NCBI GenBank assembly: GCA_002440885.1
Contig: DJVY01000156.1
Location: 2,431-38,326, forward strand
Direction of reading: 5' to 3'
Length of the DNA stretch: 35,896 nucleotides
Source: Bacteroidales bacterium UBA6244
GTDB lineage: Bacteria > Bacteroidota > Bacteroidia > Bacteroidales > F082
This document shows positions 15,676-23,971 of this stretch, piece by piece (the first letter of the stretch is position 1; each line of letters begins with the position of its first letter). The notes beneath the pieces were generated by a model, which saw only the letters and a program-made list of their open reading frames with translations, was not told where the DNA came from and made no database searches. The position numbers and the translations under genes were made by a program.

Positions 15676-16893
15676 ATGCTTAAACCATTTTTTACTTTAG
15701 TTCTTTTTCTATCACTTACTTTTGTTTTTGTACGATGTGACCGTTCTTTGGTTGAGACCAAGCCAACCCTTGTTGTATTATCTCTCGATGGGTTCAGGTG
15801 GGATTATCCCGATAAGGCCTATACTCCAACCTTGGATTCGCTTGCAGAGGTGGGCGTAAAAACAAATATTATTCCTTCTTATCCTACCAAAACTTTCCCC
15901 AACCATTACAGCATGGCCACAGGATTGTATCCCGATCACCACGGCATTGTGATGAATAATTTTTATGCTCCCGACCTGGATAAATCCTATGCCCTGTACG
16001 ATCGTATGGCTGTTACTTCAGGAGAGTTTTATGGCGGTGAACCCATTTGGAATTCGGCCCGAAAACAAGGATTAACAACAGCCACCTTGTTCTGGGTAGG
16101 GTCAGAAGCTCCGGTTCAGAACATGACCCCGACTTATTGGAATATATACAACCAGGATCTGTCGTTTGAAGCCCGCATCGATTCAGTTTTTAACTGGTTG
16201 CAACTTCCCGAAGATCAACGTCCGCAGCTTATTATGTGGTATTTTCATGAGCCTGATGGGGTAGGGCACGATGCCGGTCCAAACAGTGAGGAAACTGTTG
16301 AAATGATTGAGACACTTGATCAATATCTTTCAATGTTTTTTACACGCATGCGTCAACTGCCACAGTTTAGCGACATCAATTTCATTGTTACCTCCGATCA
16401 CGGCATGGGGGAGTTGTCTCCTGAAAGGCAAGTGATTTTGGATGAGGTGGTTGATACATCAATGATTGTGGTGATCAATGGCGGCAATCCCGTATGGAAT
16501 CTTAAAGTCAAACCGGATTATCTCCAACAGGTTTATCAGGCGTTAAAGTCAGCTCCACATATTAAAACCTACCACCGCGACAGCCTCCCTGTCCGGTTGC
16601 ATTACGGCTCAAACGTCAGAACACAAGATCTCACGGTAGAAGCCGATTCAGGCTATAGTGCCTACTGGTCGTGGCGCATCGGGAGTGAGCTCGGTACGCA
16701 TGGCTACGACAATAAAAATACCGACATGCATGCCATCTTTTATGCCGCCGGCCCTGCTTTTAAAGAGAATTTTCGTCCACAGCCCTTTGCCAATGTCGAT
16801 TTGTACAGCCTCATGGCCGACGTGTTACAATTGCAGCCTGCGCCCACCGATGGGACTAACCAGATTACCTCCACCATGTTGAAATCAGATTGA
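15676..16893 (+). CDS. Secreted nucleotide pyrophosphatase/phosphodiesterase (ENPP family)
   Basis: A 405-residue protein starting at ATG 15676, since the longer frame starts with TTG inside the terminator T run. A hydrophobic export signal ends near Cys21, but the preceding Arg makes it a poor lipobox. The alkaline-phosphatase-superfamily core is complete: metal ligand Asp38 in LSLDGFR, nucleophile Thr73 in PTKTFPNHYSMATGLYPDHHG, then HEPDGVGHDAG, TSDHGMGE, and a late LGTHGYDN. This is the two-zinc NPP layout, which cleaves phosphodiester and pyrophosphate bonds of nucleotides to give the nucleoside monophosphate; FAD is among known substrates of the wider family. It is followed 17 bases later by a PhoD-like phosphatase, which could finish the dephosphorylation. 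Confidence 0.92.
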   Translation: MLKPFFTLVLFLSLTFVFVRCDRSLVETKPTLVVLSLDGFRWDYPDKAYTPTLDSLAEVGVKTNIIPSYPTKTFPNHYSMATGLYPDHHGIVMNNFYAPDLDKSYALYDRMAVTSGEFYGGEPIWNSARKQGLTTATLFWVGSEAPVQNMTPTYWNIYNQDLSFEARIDSVFNWLQLPEDQRPQLIMWYFHEPDGVGHDAGPNSEETVEMIETLDQYLSMFFTRMRQLPQFSDINFIVTSDHGMGELSPERQVILDEVVDTSMIVVINGGNPVWNLKVKPDYLQQVYQALKSAPHIKTYHRDSLPVRLHYGSNVRTQDLTVEADSGYSAYWSWRIGSELGTHGYDNKNTDMHAIFYAAGPAFKENFRPQPFANVDLYSLMADVLQLQPAPTDGTNQITSTMLKSD

Positions 16894-16910
16894 AATATTA
16901 TAATTAGAAG

Positions 16911-18236
16911 ATGAAAAACACCATGTTTTTTCTGTTGTTTGCCCTGATCAGCAGCAACGTTTTAGCGCAAAATGCACATTTGAAATCAGGTCCGATGCTG
17001 GGTTACAGTGAGATGAAAGAGGTCGCTATTTGGGTGCAGACAGACGCTCAGGCAGAGGTCTTTCTTTGCTATTGGCCGATTAGCTACCCTGATTCTTCGC
17101 ATTTTACTGAGGTGTTTTTCACCCAAAAACAAGAAGGTTTTACTGCCTTGCTCGTTGCCGACACCTTAGAGCCGGGCAACACTTACCAATACGAAGTGTT
17201 TATTGATAATCAGCCTGTTTTGCTGCCTTACCCCACGCAGTTTTCTACACAGCCGCTTTGGAAATGGCGGACTGAACCACCTGATTTCGGGTTTGCCATG
17301 GGCAGTGGTACTTACATTAACGAAAAACGTTACGACAGACCCGGAAATGGTTACGGAGGTGGATATCAGATATTTAACAGTATGAAAGAGGTGCAGCCTG
17401 ATTTCATGCTTTGGCTGGGTGATAACATATACCTGCGCGAGCCCGACTGGAACAGCCGTACCGGTATTATGCACCGATACACCCATACACGATCGTTGCC
17501 TGAGATGCAGGAATTTTTAGCTTCTACCCACCATTATGCGATTCTTGATGACCATGATTTCGGCCCTAACGACAGCGATAGGGGGTTCTGGAATCAAAAT
17601 GAAACACTCCGGGCTTTTGGCCTTTTTTGGGCTAATCCAGGTTATGGCGTGGGAGAATTAAAAGGAGCAATCACAGCGTTTCAGTGGAGCGATTGCGACT
17701 TTTTTCTGCTCGACAACAGAACCTACCGCGCACCAAACAACCGATTAACCGGCGAAAAGACCCAGTTAGGTGAAGCCCAGTTACAGTGGCTGTTCGATAA
17801 CCTGGCCGCAAGTTATGCTACCTTTAAATTTGTGGTGCTCGGCGGACAATTTTTAAACGATTCAGGGGTATATGAATCCTATACGAACTACGGTTTCGAC
17901 AAAGAACGTGAGCGGATTATCAAGTTTATTTACGATGAAAATATCCAAAATGTGGTGTTTTTGACCGGAGATGTACATTATTCAGAGATTTCGGTGCTGA
18001 AAGCAGAAGGTAAGCCTACCATCTGGGATATCACCTCATCTCCCTTAAATTCCGGACCAAATAAAAATGCACTCAAACAAAAAAACACACTTCGTCTCCC
18101 TGAATCGGTGATATCACAACGCAATTTTTGTTTGGTGAACGTTACCGGAACGCAAGCTGAACGCCTGCTTCAGGTGTCATTCTTCGATAGCGATGGAAAA
18201 TTGTTGTACAGCTACAACATCGAGCGGGAAAATTAA
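16911..18236 (+). CDS. Secreted PhoD-like metallophosphatase
   Basis: A 441-residue protein with a signal peptide (cleavage near SNVLAQ, residue 20). An N-terminal fibronectin-like region (about 20-115) is followed by a PhoD-type core with LWLGDNIYLREPDW, ILDDHDFGPNDSDR, LGGQFL and LTGDVHYSE. These metal-ligand segments are intact. One oddity is MGSGTYIN: PhoD-family proteins usually have a Cys where the second Gly stands (GSC), a metal ligand in B. subtilis PhoD. The gene lies 17 bases after the ENPP gene and is surely co-transcribed. Its stop codon overlaps the convergent aroC stop by four bases. It is likely a phosphodiesterase or phosphomonoesterase acting outside the cytoplasm; the substrate is unknown. 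Confidence 0.9.
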   Translation: MKNTMFFLLFALISSNVLAQNAHLKSGPMLGYSEMKEVAIWVQTDAQAEVFLCYWPISYPDSSHFTEVFFTQKQEGFTALLVADTLEPGNTYQYEVFIDNQPVLLPYPTQFSTQPLWKWRTEPPDFGFAMGSGTYINEKRYDRPGNGYGGGYQIFNSMKEVQPDFMLWLGDNIYLREPDWNSRTGIMHRYTHTRSLPEMQEFLASTHHYAILDDHDFGPNDSDRGFWNQNETLRAFGLFWANPGYGVGELKGAITAFQWSDCDFFLLDNRTYRAPNNRLTGEKTQLGEAQLQWLFDNLAASYATFKFVVLGGQFLNDSGVYESYTNYGFDKERERIIKFIYDENIQNVVFLTGDVHYSEISVLKAEGKPTIWDITSSPLNSGPNKNALKQKNTLRLPESVISQRNFCLVNVTGTQAERLLQVSFFDSDGKLLYSYNIEREN

Positions 18237-19318
18237 CCATTGATACGTCGGCCACGGCTCAATAGCCAGTGATCGGCAAGCACCAGAGCGGCCATGGCTT
18301 CAACAATAGGTACAGCTCTGGGTACTACCGTGACATCGTGACGGCCTTTTCCGATGATCACCGCTTCATGGCCTTCCTTGTCGATGGAGTGTTGTGGTTT
18401 CATCAATGTGGCCACAGGTTTAAAGGCCACCCTGAAATAAATGTCTTCGCCGTTTGAGATGCCCCCCTGGATGCCTCCTGAAAAGTTACTGCGGGTATGT
18501 ACTTCTTTTTTGTCGCTGTAAAACAGGTCGTTGTGTTGCGATCCGGTCATGGAAGTCGATTTAAAGCCGGAACCAATCTCAAAACCTTTTACGGCATTGA
18601 TGCTCATCACGGCTTTGGCCAGATCAGCATGGAGCTTGTCGAAAACAGGTTCGCCCAAACCAACAGGCACGCCGGTTATCACACACGTGATTTCACCGCC
18701 AAGGGTTTCTCCCTGTGCAGCGGCTAGTGAAATGGCCTCTTCCATGGCGGAGGCACGCTGTGCGTCGGGACAGCGCAAAGGCGATTTTTCAGTGTCGGAG
18801 AGGTTGAGCTTCTGGTATGATTTTTCGACGACAACGGAGCCAATACGGTTAACATAAGCCGTTACAGCTATCTTTTCTGTCGATAGGATTTGCTTGGCCA
18901 GTGCACCTGCCACCACCCGCGCTATGGTTTCGCGGGCAGAGGCACGACCGCCGCCACGGTGATCGCGAAATCCATATTTCATCTGATAGGTGAAGTCGGC
19001 ATGAGATGGACGGTACACGTTCTCCAGGTGGTGGTAGTCGGCCGGGTTTTGATCCTTGTTGCGGATCATGAACGCGATGGGTGTGCCCAGACTCCGCCCC
19101 TGATAAATCCCCGACAAAAACTCAACTTCATCTGCTTCGTGGCGGCTGCTCACCCACTTCGACTGTCCGGGTCGTCGTCGCTTCAGCTCGCGGTCGACAA
19201 GTTCGAAATCGATAAGGATTCCCGATGGGAAACCATCCAAAACTCCCCCGATAGCCTTGCCATGCGATTCACCGAAAGTGGTGAGCTGTAATATTCTGCC
19301 AAAAGTGTTTCCTGCCAT
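18233..19318 (-). CDS. aroC: Chorismate synthase
   Basis: A 361-residue enzyme that converts 5-enolpyruvylshikimate-3-phosphate to chorismate, the last step of the shikimate pathway, using reduced FMN as cofactor. Family signatures are present: TFGESHGKAIGGVLDGFPSG at the N-terminus, RRRPGQS, YRPSHADFTYQMKYG with RDHRGGGRASARET in the middle, and VKGFEIG then GGIQGGISNGEDI later. The length is typical of the family. The start ATG at 19318 is preceded by a TAnnTTTG element. The gene stands alone and runs convergent with the PhoD-like gene. The FMNH2 requirement is a loose link to the flavin locus next door, not evidence of co-regulation. Confidence 0.97.
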   Translation of the reverse strand: MAGNTFGRILQLTTFGESHGKAIGGVLDGFPSGILIDFELVDRELKRRRPGQSKWVSSRHEADEVEFLSGIYQGRSLGTPIAFMIRNKDQNPADYHHLENVYRPSHADFTYQMKYGFRDHRGGGRASARETIARVVAGALAKQILSTEKIAVTAYVNRIGSVVVEKSYQKLNLSDTEKSPLRCPDAQRASAMEEAISLAAAQGETLGGEITCVITGVPVGLGEPVFDKLHADLAKAVMSINAVKGFEIGSGFKSTSMTGSQHNDLFYSDKKEVHTRSNFSGGIQGGISNGEDIYFRVAFKPVATLMKPQHSIDKEGHEAVIIGKGRHDVTVVPRAVPIVEAMAALVLADHWLLSRGRRING

Positions 19319-19350
19319 AATGTAATGTTATGCTATCCGCATTTGTGTGT

Positions 19351-19358
19351 CAAAGCTA
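19351..19358 (-). promoter_or_regulatory. -7 promoter element of aroC
   Basis: The minus strand reads TAGCTTTG, an exact TAnnTTTG match, 32 bases before the aroC ATG. Confidence 0.65.
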
Positions 19359-19492
19359 CGGCTTTTTTTTAAGGACAGGTGGGGGGAGGGTTATTTCGAG
19401 TAGTTGTATAAATAAAAATTTTTTAAACAATTGGGTTTCTCCCTCTCCCCAATCCGTAATTTTATCCAAAAAAGTAAACCAGGGCGGTTATT

Positions 19493-19852
19493 TCATTTTT
19501 TTGGCAGGGGCAGGTTGTGTTGCCTTAGAAAAGACAGTTTGTCCCAATAGCCGCGCTGAAATTTTATTTTTCCATCTTGTACATGAAAGAAACCGCAGCC
19601 CCGCAAGCCAAGCGGATCTTTCCATTCGAGTATGGCCCATTCTCCATCCTCGAAAATATGTTCTACAAGGCAAACCATTTCAGCTTGCTTAAATTCAATT
19701 CTGAACATGTTTATTATAGCCTCGCGGCCGATAACAGGGTCGTCTGCAACCTGGTGGTTGATGGCGTTCTCGTGATACAAAGCGCCTATCTCTTCGGCGT
19801 CCCCCAGGTTAAATAATTCAACCCACTTTTCTATCAGCTCCTTTGGTTTCAT
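19493..19852 (-). CDS. NTF2/SnoaL-like small protein
   Basis: A 119-residue soluble protein of the NTF2-like fold, SnoaL-like group. The N-terminal helix KELIEKWVELFNLGDAEEI, the ALYHENAINHQ strand region, and the closing GKIKFQRGYWDK segment are typical. Members include isomerases, hydrolases and proteins of unknown role, so no reaction can be assigned. No signal peptide is seen. It appears monocistronic, with a TAnnTTTG element 82 bases upstream. The neighbouring spacer 19376-19450 has a G-rich stretch followed by a C-rich stretch that could pair imperfectly. Confidence 0.8.
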   Translation of the reverse strand: MKPKELIEKWVELFNLGDAEEIGALYHENAINHQVADDPVIGREAIINMFRIEFKQAEMVCLVEHIFEDGEWAILEWKDPLGLRGCGFFHVQDGKIKFQRGYWDKLSFLRQHNLPLPKK

Positions 19853-19933
19853 GGCTTCAGTATGTTTTTTCGGTATTCATATTAAACCACCTGCAACGAT
19901 GTGTTAATAGTAAAACTAATTGTTGTGGTGAGC

Positions 19934-19941
19934 CAAAGGTA
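19934..19941 (-). promoter_or_regulatory. -7 promoter element of the NTF2-like gene
   Basis: The minus strand reads TACCTTTG, an exact TAnnTTTG match, 82 bases before the ATG at 19852. Confidence 0.5.
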
Positions 19942-20059
19942 GTGAATTATCAATTAAGGGTTCCTATTCGCATTAAAGAGGTTGGTATGCAATCCTTAGT
20001 TAAGCGCCAATAGAATCACCTTGACATGGTGTTGCCTTCTATCTTACACTAAGGATGAG

Positions 20060-21097
20060 TTATGGTATTGGTCGCTTTTTTCTGAAAAATGCATCAATTC
20101 TGTCACCTGCATTTTTTTCCAGGTTGCGGTACCAAAAAGCATAATCGTATCGATGATAAACACCATCGCTATAATTGCCAATGTCGAGGTGCTCGCCTTC
20201 GGGGATGGTGGTAGTGAGTGCTTCTGTTACCAGGTTGATCTGTGCTCCGCAATAATTTGGCTCTTCTCTGAGTAGTTCACCTGTTTCATCGTTGAAGAAT
20301 ACTGCTCCCAGGTTTTCTGTTGAGTCGGCGTAAGTGCTGTCTGTCCTCCAGTTGAGGGGATTGATACAATGTGCTCCGGGCATGAGCATAGGGCCACCTG
20401 CTGAGGTTACTGATTGGGTGTTGTAGGTAATAACTATCCCCACATCATCAGCTTCCTGTGCTGCGGTGAGTCCGGCCAGCATCAGATCTGAATCGGTTAC
20501 CGTGTAACCAATCAGGTAGGCGGCTACCAGTCGTGAGCGTAGTTCCTCGTCTGTGCCGAAGCGGTTTTTTATCAATTCAATTAAGGCCATTGTTCCCTGG
20601 CTGTGTCCTGCGATGATGAAGGGGCGTCCCTGGTTGTAGTTTTCCAGGTAATACGCAAAGGCTTCACTGACATCTATTGCCCCTTGTTTAAATTCTTTGG
20701 TGTCGGTGGCCAGACCGCCTCCCGACATATCTACTTTTGTCGACATTTGTCGGTAATAAGGTGCAAACACGTTGGCGTGAGGCTCAAAAACACTGGCTTG
20801 TGCTTTAAAAACCCCGACAGCTAAAGCCCGTTCGGTGGCGTCTGCGATATCCATCGATCCACTTGGATTAGCACTCACCGTTGGATACACGTAAAAAACA
20901 TCAACGCTTTTTGTTGACGAGGGCAAACTAACCCAGTTTTCCGAATTGTTGTAGTCTACCTGCGTGTTGGGTTCATGCTCTCCGTTATCCGTTGTACAGC
21001 CTGGAGCCAACCAGATGAAGCTGGTAAATAGAAAAACCAATAACATAGCGATTTTTCGGTTTAGGAGGGTTCCGGATAGTTGGTCTGAATATTTCAT
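20060..21097 (-). CDS. DUF3089 alpha/beta-hydrolase-like lipoprotein (copy A)
   Basis: A 345-residue protein. A hydrophobic segment (about 16-33) ends in LAPGC, giving a probable lipoprotein at Cys34. The rest matches DUF3089: VDVFYVYPTV near the start, NVFAPYYRQ, the nucleophile elbow IIAGHSQGTMAL (GxSxG), LIGYTVT, and the C-terminal GVYHRYDYAFWYRNL. The family is viewed as alpha/beta hydrolases; the substrate is not known. It lies 21 bases downstream of a second DUF3089 gene on the same strand, so they form an operon of tandem paralogues. Confidence 0.9.
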   Translation of the reverse strand: MKYSDQLSGTLLNRKIAMLLVFLFTSFIWLAPGCTTDNGEHEPNTQVDYNNSENWVSLPSSTKSVDVFYVYPTVSANPSGSMDIADATERALAVGVFKAQASVFEPHANVFAPYYRQMSTKVDMSGGGLATDTKEFKQGAIDVSEAFAYYLENYNQGRPFIIAGHSQGTMALIELIKNRFGTDEELRSRLVAAYLIGYTVTDSDLMLAGLTAAQEADDVGIVITYNTQSVTSAGGPMLMPGAHCINPLNWRTDSTYADSTENLGAVFFNDETGELLREEPNYCGAQINLVTEALTTTIPEGEHLDIGNYSDGVYHRYDYAFWYRNLEKNAGDRIDAFFRKKRPIP

Positions 21098-21118
21098 AAG
21101 TTTCTGATTTTAATTATA

Positions 21119-22237
21119 TTATTTATTTTCGTAAGCCGATATTCTCTCACTTACATTTTCCCGAAGGTTTTCGTAGAAAATGGCATAATCGTACATGTGG
21201 TATACTCCTTCAGGAAAGGTCGGGCTGGTAGCCGCCAGTTCCCTGATGTTTGCGATATCTTTGATAACAAGAGCATTCCCCTTTTTCTGAGCTGAGGCAA
21301 AATGTGGATACCTGACAGGATGTGCCGGATCATCGTGTCTGAAAAACACCGCTTCGATGTTGAGGGAGGCAGGAGCAAACGTGGTGTCTGTTTTCCAGGT
21401 TAGTGGATTGACAACAAAGGATTCCGGCCTGACAGTGGGAGCCTGGTTTTCTTTGCCTTTTTCGTCTGACACGGTGTTGTAGGTAATAAAACAACCTGTT
21501 TCGGTGGCCTGTTCACTTATTTTTATCAACGGATTTGCTTTGAGGTCTGCGGGAGTTATGGAATACCCGATGACATAAGCTGCGATTAGTTTTGCACTAA
21601 GTTCAGGACTTCCGGATAGTAGTTTTCCTGCTTTTGATAATTCAACCACCCTCACAGAGCCCTGACTGTGAGCAGCCAGGATAATCGGCCTTTCTCCTTT
21701 GTTGAAATGTTGCATGAAATAGTCGAATGCTGCGATGAGGTCTTGTTGACCCAATTCAAAAATGGGTCTGGCCTCAGTGAGCATGACTGGATTTATTTTT
21801 ACATTGTTTTGTCTGTAAAAAGGGGCGTAGATGTTGGCTTGTTTATCAAAAATGCTGGCTTGCTCTACCAGTGTCCATTCCGCTTTTTGACGTAGAACAG
21901 GGTCGCGTATGTCCATTAAATAGGTTGTGCTATCGGAAAGAACGGTCGGGTAAACCCAAAAAACATCTACCGACAACAAAGTGCCTGTGTCGGAAGAGGG
22001 CCGGCTAACCCAGCACGCTGTTTTTGCGTAGTCGGGAGCCTCCGGAATGTCTTTTTCTGGATTAAATGGGGGTAGCGCAGCCGGAAGCCCAAGCTTTTTA
22101 CCTTTAAGACTTTGGATGTCGGGTTGGTTCATCGATTGAGCTTTTTTGTCGGTTTTGCAGGTGGTGAGTGCCACTGAAACACAAACAATGAGTAGAGTGT
22201 AAAACAAGGCAGGGAATGGTCTTTTGATCGCATTCAT
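21119..22237 (-). CDS. DUF3089 alpha/beta-hydrolase-like lipoprotein (copy B)
   Basis: A 372-residue protein. ATG 22237 (MNAIKRPFPALF) is chosen because it puts the signal at the N-terminus and gives a good lipobox LTTC; the longer frame adds 22 residues without one. The DUF3089 core includes VDVFWVYPTVLSD, NIYAPFYRQN, the elbow ILAAHSQGSVRV, VIGYSIT and GVYHMYDYAIFYENL. The elbow reads AHSQG, so the first Gly of GxSxG is Ala; the nucleophile Ser is kept. First gene of the pair. A near -7 box TATTTTG lies upstream (plus-strand near 22253), but it is one base short of consensus. Confidence 0.9.
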   Translation of the reverse strand: MNAIKRPFPALFYTLLIVCVSVALTTCKTDKKAQSMNQPDIQSLKGKKLGLPAALPPFNPEKDIPEAPDYAKTACWVSRPSSDTGTLLSVDVFWVYPTVLSDSTTYLMDIRDPVLRQKAEWTLVEQASIFDKQANIYAPFYRQNNVKINPVMLTEARPIFELGQQDLIAAFDYFMQHFNKGERPIILAAHSQGSVRVVELSKAGKLLSGSPELSAKLIAAYVIGYSITPADLKANPLIKISEQATETGCFITYNTVSDEKGKENQAPTVRPESFVVNPLTWKTDTTFAPASLNIEAVFFRHDDPAHPVRYPHFASAQKKGNALVIKDIANIRELAATSPTFPEGVYHMYDYAIFYENLRENVSERISAYENK

Positions 22238-22670
22238 TTTTTTGTGATTAGGCTTACAAAATAAAACAATGGCTGCCTTTAATACAATTTTTGCATGTCC
22301 CATTGGAGGTTTTTAATGTCTCATTAATTTTTCTTGTCATTTTTTTTGTCTTTAATTTACTGTAAATGATCGGATTACCACGGAACAAAGCACAGAATTG
22401 TCATGTCGAATCCGCCTAAGGCTGAGAGAAACGTGAGTTCGGCGAAGCCAAATCCCCCAGGAATTAATATTTACCATTTTTACGCGATAATCTAGCATAT
22501 GCGTTTTTACAAAAAGTTGCCACTAGCAACAAGTATTGATTCTGCGGCAATTAAATATTTATTAACCAATCTGTTTACCTGTTTTTCATTCTGTTTGACG
22601 GGCACTTATTAGGGTGCATTTTTATATCATTTAAAAATTTTAAACGATTCGGGTTGTTTTATGCCGAAGA
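22238..22670. other. Intergenic region between divergent genes, with degenerate repeat-like sequence
   Basis: About 430 bases. Bases 22379-22398 contain CACGG and CACAG blocks like those in the spacer at 28220-28255. A stretch at 22400-22460 (TCATGTCGAATCCGCC and following) has the look of a dispersed intergenic repeat. A short exact palindrome GTTGC-CACTA-GCAAC lies at 22516-22530 and could be an operator or small hairpin. No gene is supported here. Confidence 0.5.
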
Positions 22671-23828
22671 ATGTTTCAATTTTGTTGGAAATTGTTTGAA
22701 TACATGAATTCAAAAGCAGCCTATTTTTTTGCGGTATTACTTATTGTCAATCTAACCTTTGCCGTTCTGCTTTTTCTGGTCAGTAAGATCCAACATCGCA
22801 AGGGGTTGGCGTATATGTATTGGTCCATGTTTTTAAAGGCTGTACTTTCGCTCGGACCTGCTTTGCTTATGTTCCACATGGATATCTGGTGGTCAGCTTA
22901 TTTAACGGGAGCAGTAAAAGTAACCTTGCTGCCACTAACCTATTTGTATTTACTGAAATTATCCCACGCCGACAAGGGTTTGCAACGAGTCGATTGGTGG
23001 CATTTTCTCCCCACCATCTTCAGTTTGGTTCTAACTTTGGTGGTTGTTCCCGGTCATGCACATGAAATTGCCGGGCAAAGCGGTGAAGCACTCAAGTCGA
23101 CAGTGAGGATGATTTGGAATAACAATTTGTATCACAATATTTTAGCTGTTACCAGCCGTGTTATATCCTTCGGACAAACCATTGTGTACTCCGTTTTGGT
23201 CTTTAGGATATACCATAAATACCTTGCGGCCATTAAAAACAACGATTCGCTCATGTCGTACTATAACGCGCTATGGATCAAGTGGGTGGTGGTCATTGTG
23301 TTGTTTCAGGGGTTTTTTGAGGGTTTTGCTTTGCTGGGCATTTATCAATTTACCTTCATGTTTTTCCTGGCCTTTGTTTATCAGCTGTTGTTTGCCTTCT
23401 TTTTTATCATTCATGCCTTGATGCAAAAGGATCTTGCCCCACTTTTTGAGCGCCAAAGAGAGAATCATCATTTGGTTGATTTGCAAAATAGTGAAAACAG
23501 TAGGGTGCTGCTGCAATTTGCCGAAAAGGAGCTGTTTCTTATTCCGGACATCTCGCTTGATGAAGCGGCCAGAGCTTTAAATATCCAGGGAAGTCAGCTT
23601 AGCCAGTTGATAAAAGACAATGGATTCAGCAACTTCTATCATTTCATCAATAGCCAACGCATCGAAAAAAGTAAATTGCTTTTGGCGGAAATCCCTGACA
23701 ATCACGTCATAGACTCTGTCATCAGCCAATCCGGATTTAATTCGCGGTCCACCTTTTACAGGGTCTTTAAGGAAACTACAGGATTGACACCAAGCGCGTT
23801 TCTGGTTCAGAAAAGGAGCACGGCTTAA
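22671..23828 (+). CDS. Membrane-anchored AraC-family transcriptional regulator
   Basis: A 385-residue protein. Roughly the first 255 residues contain about seven hydrophobic helices, and the last 105 form an AraC-type double helix-turn-helix DNA-binding domain (ISLDEAARALNIQGSQLSQL, then IDSVISQSGFNSRSTFYRVF and TGLTPSAF). Such 7TM-AraC regulators sense a signal in or across the membrane and act on DNA from there. The start is uncertain: ATG 22704 (MNSKAAYFF) is also possible, and a near-consensus CAATTTTG at 22677 would favour it. Divergent from the DUF3089 operon and 143 bases upstream of the hybrid kinase gene; either could be a target. Confidence 0.88.
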   Translation: MFQFCWKLFEYMNSKAAYFFAVLLIVNLTFAVLLFLVSKIQHRKGLAYMYWSMFLKAVLSLGPALLMFHMDIWWSAYLTGAVKVTLLPLTYLYLLKLSHADKGLQRVDWWHFLPTIFSLVLTLVVVPGHAHEIAGQSGEALKSTVRMIWNNNLYHNILAVTSRVISFGQTIVYSVLVFRIYHKYLAAIKNNDSLMSYYNALWIKWVVVIVLFQGFFEGFALLGIYQFTFMFFLAFVYQLLFAFFFIIHALMQKDLAPLFERQRENHHLVDLQNSENSRVLLQFAEKELFLIPDISLDEAARALNIQGSQLSQLIKDNGFSNFYHFINSQRIEKSKLLLAEIPDNHVIDSVISQSGFNSRSTFYRVFKETTGLTPSAFLVQKRSTA

Positions 23829-23971
23829 CTAAGCAATGGAGTGCATATCAAATTTTTACTAAGGAAAAGCCTTCGTTCAGAATTAATTTGTAATTTGCAC
23901 CCATCTTCCAGCTATACCGAAGTGTTGTTAAATTCCATAGGCTCTAAGCTCATTAATCAGCAGTTGAACAC

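Noticed and set aside
18531..18857. Plus-strand frames opposite aroC
   Set aside because: Shadow frames of a highly conserved enzyme gene; no promoter, domain or signal.
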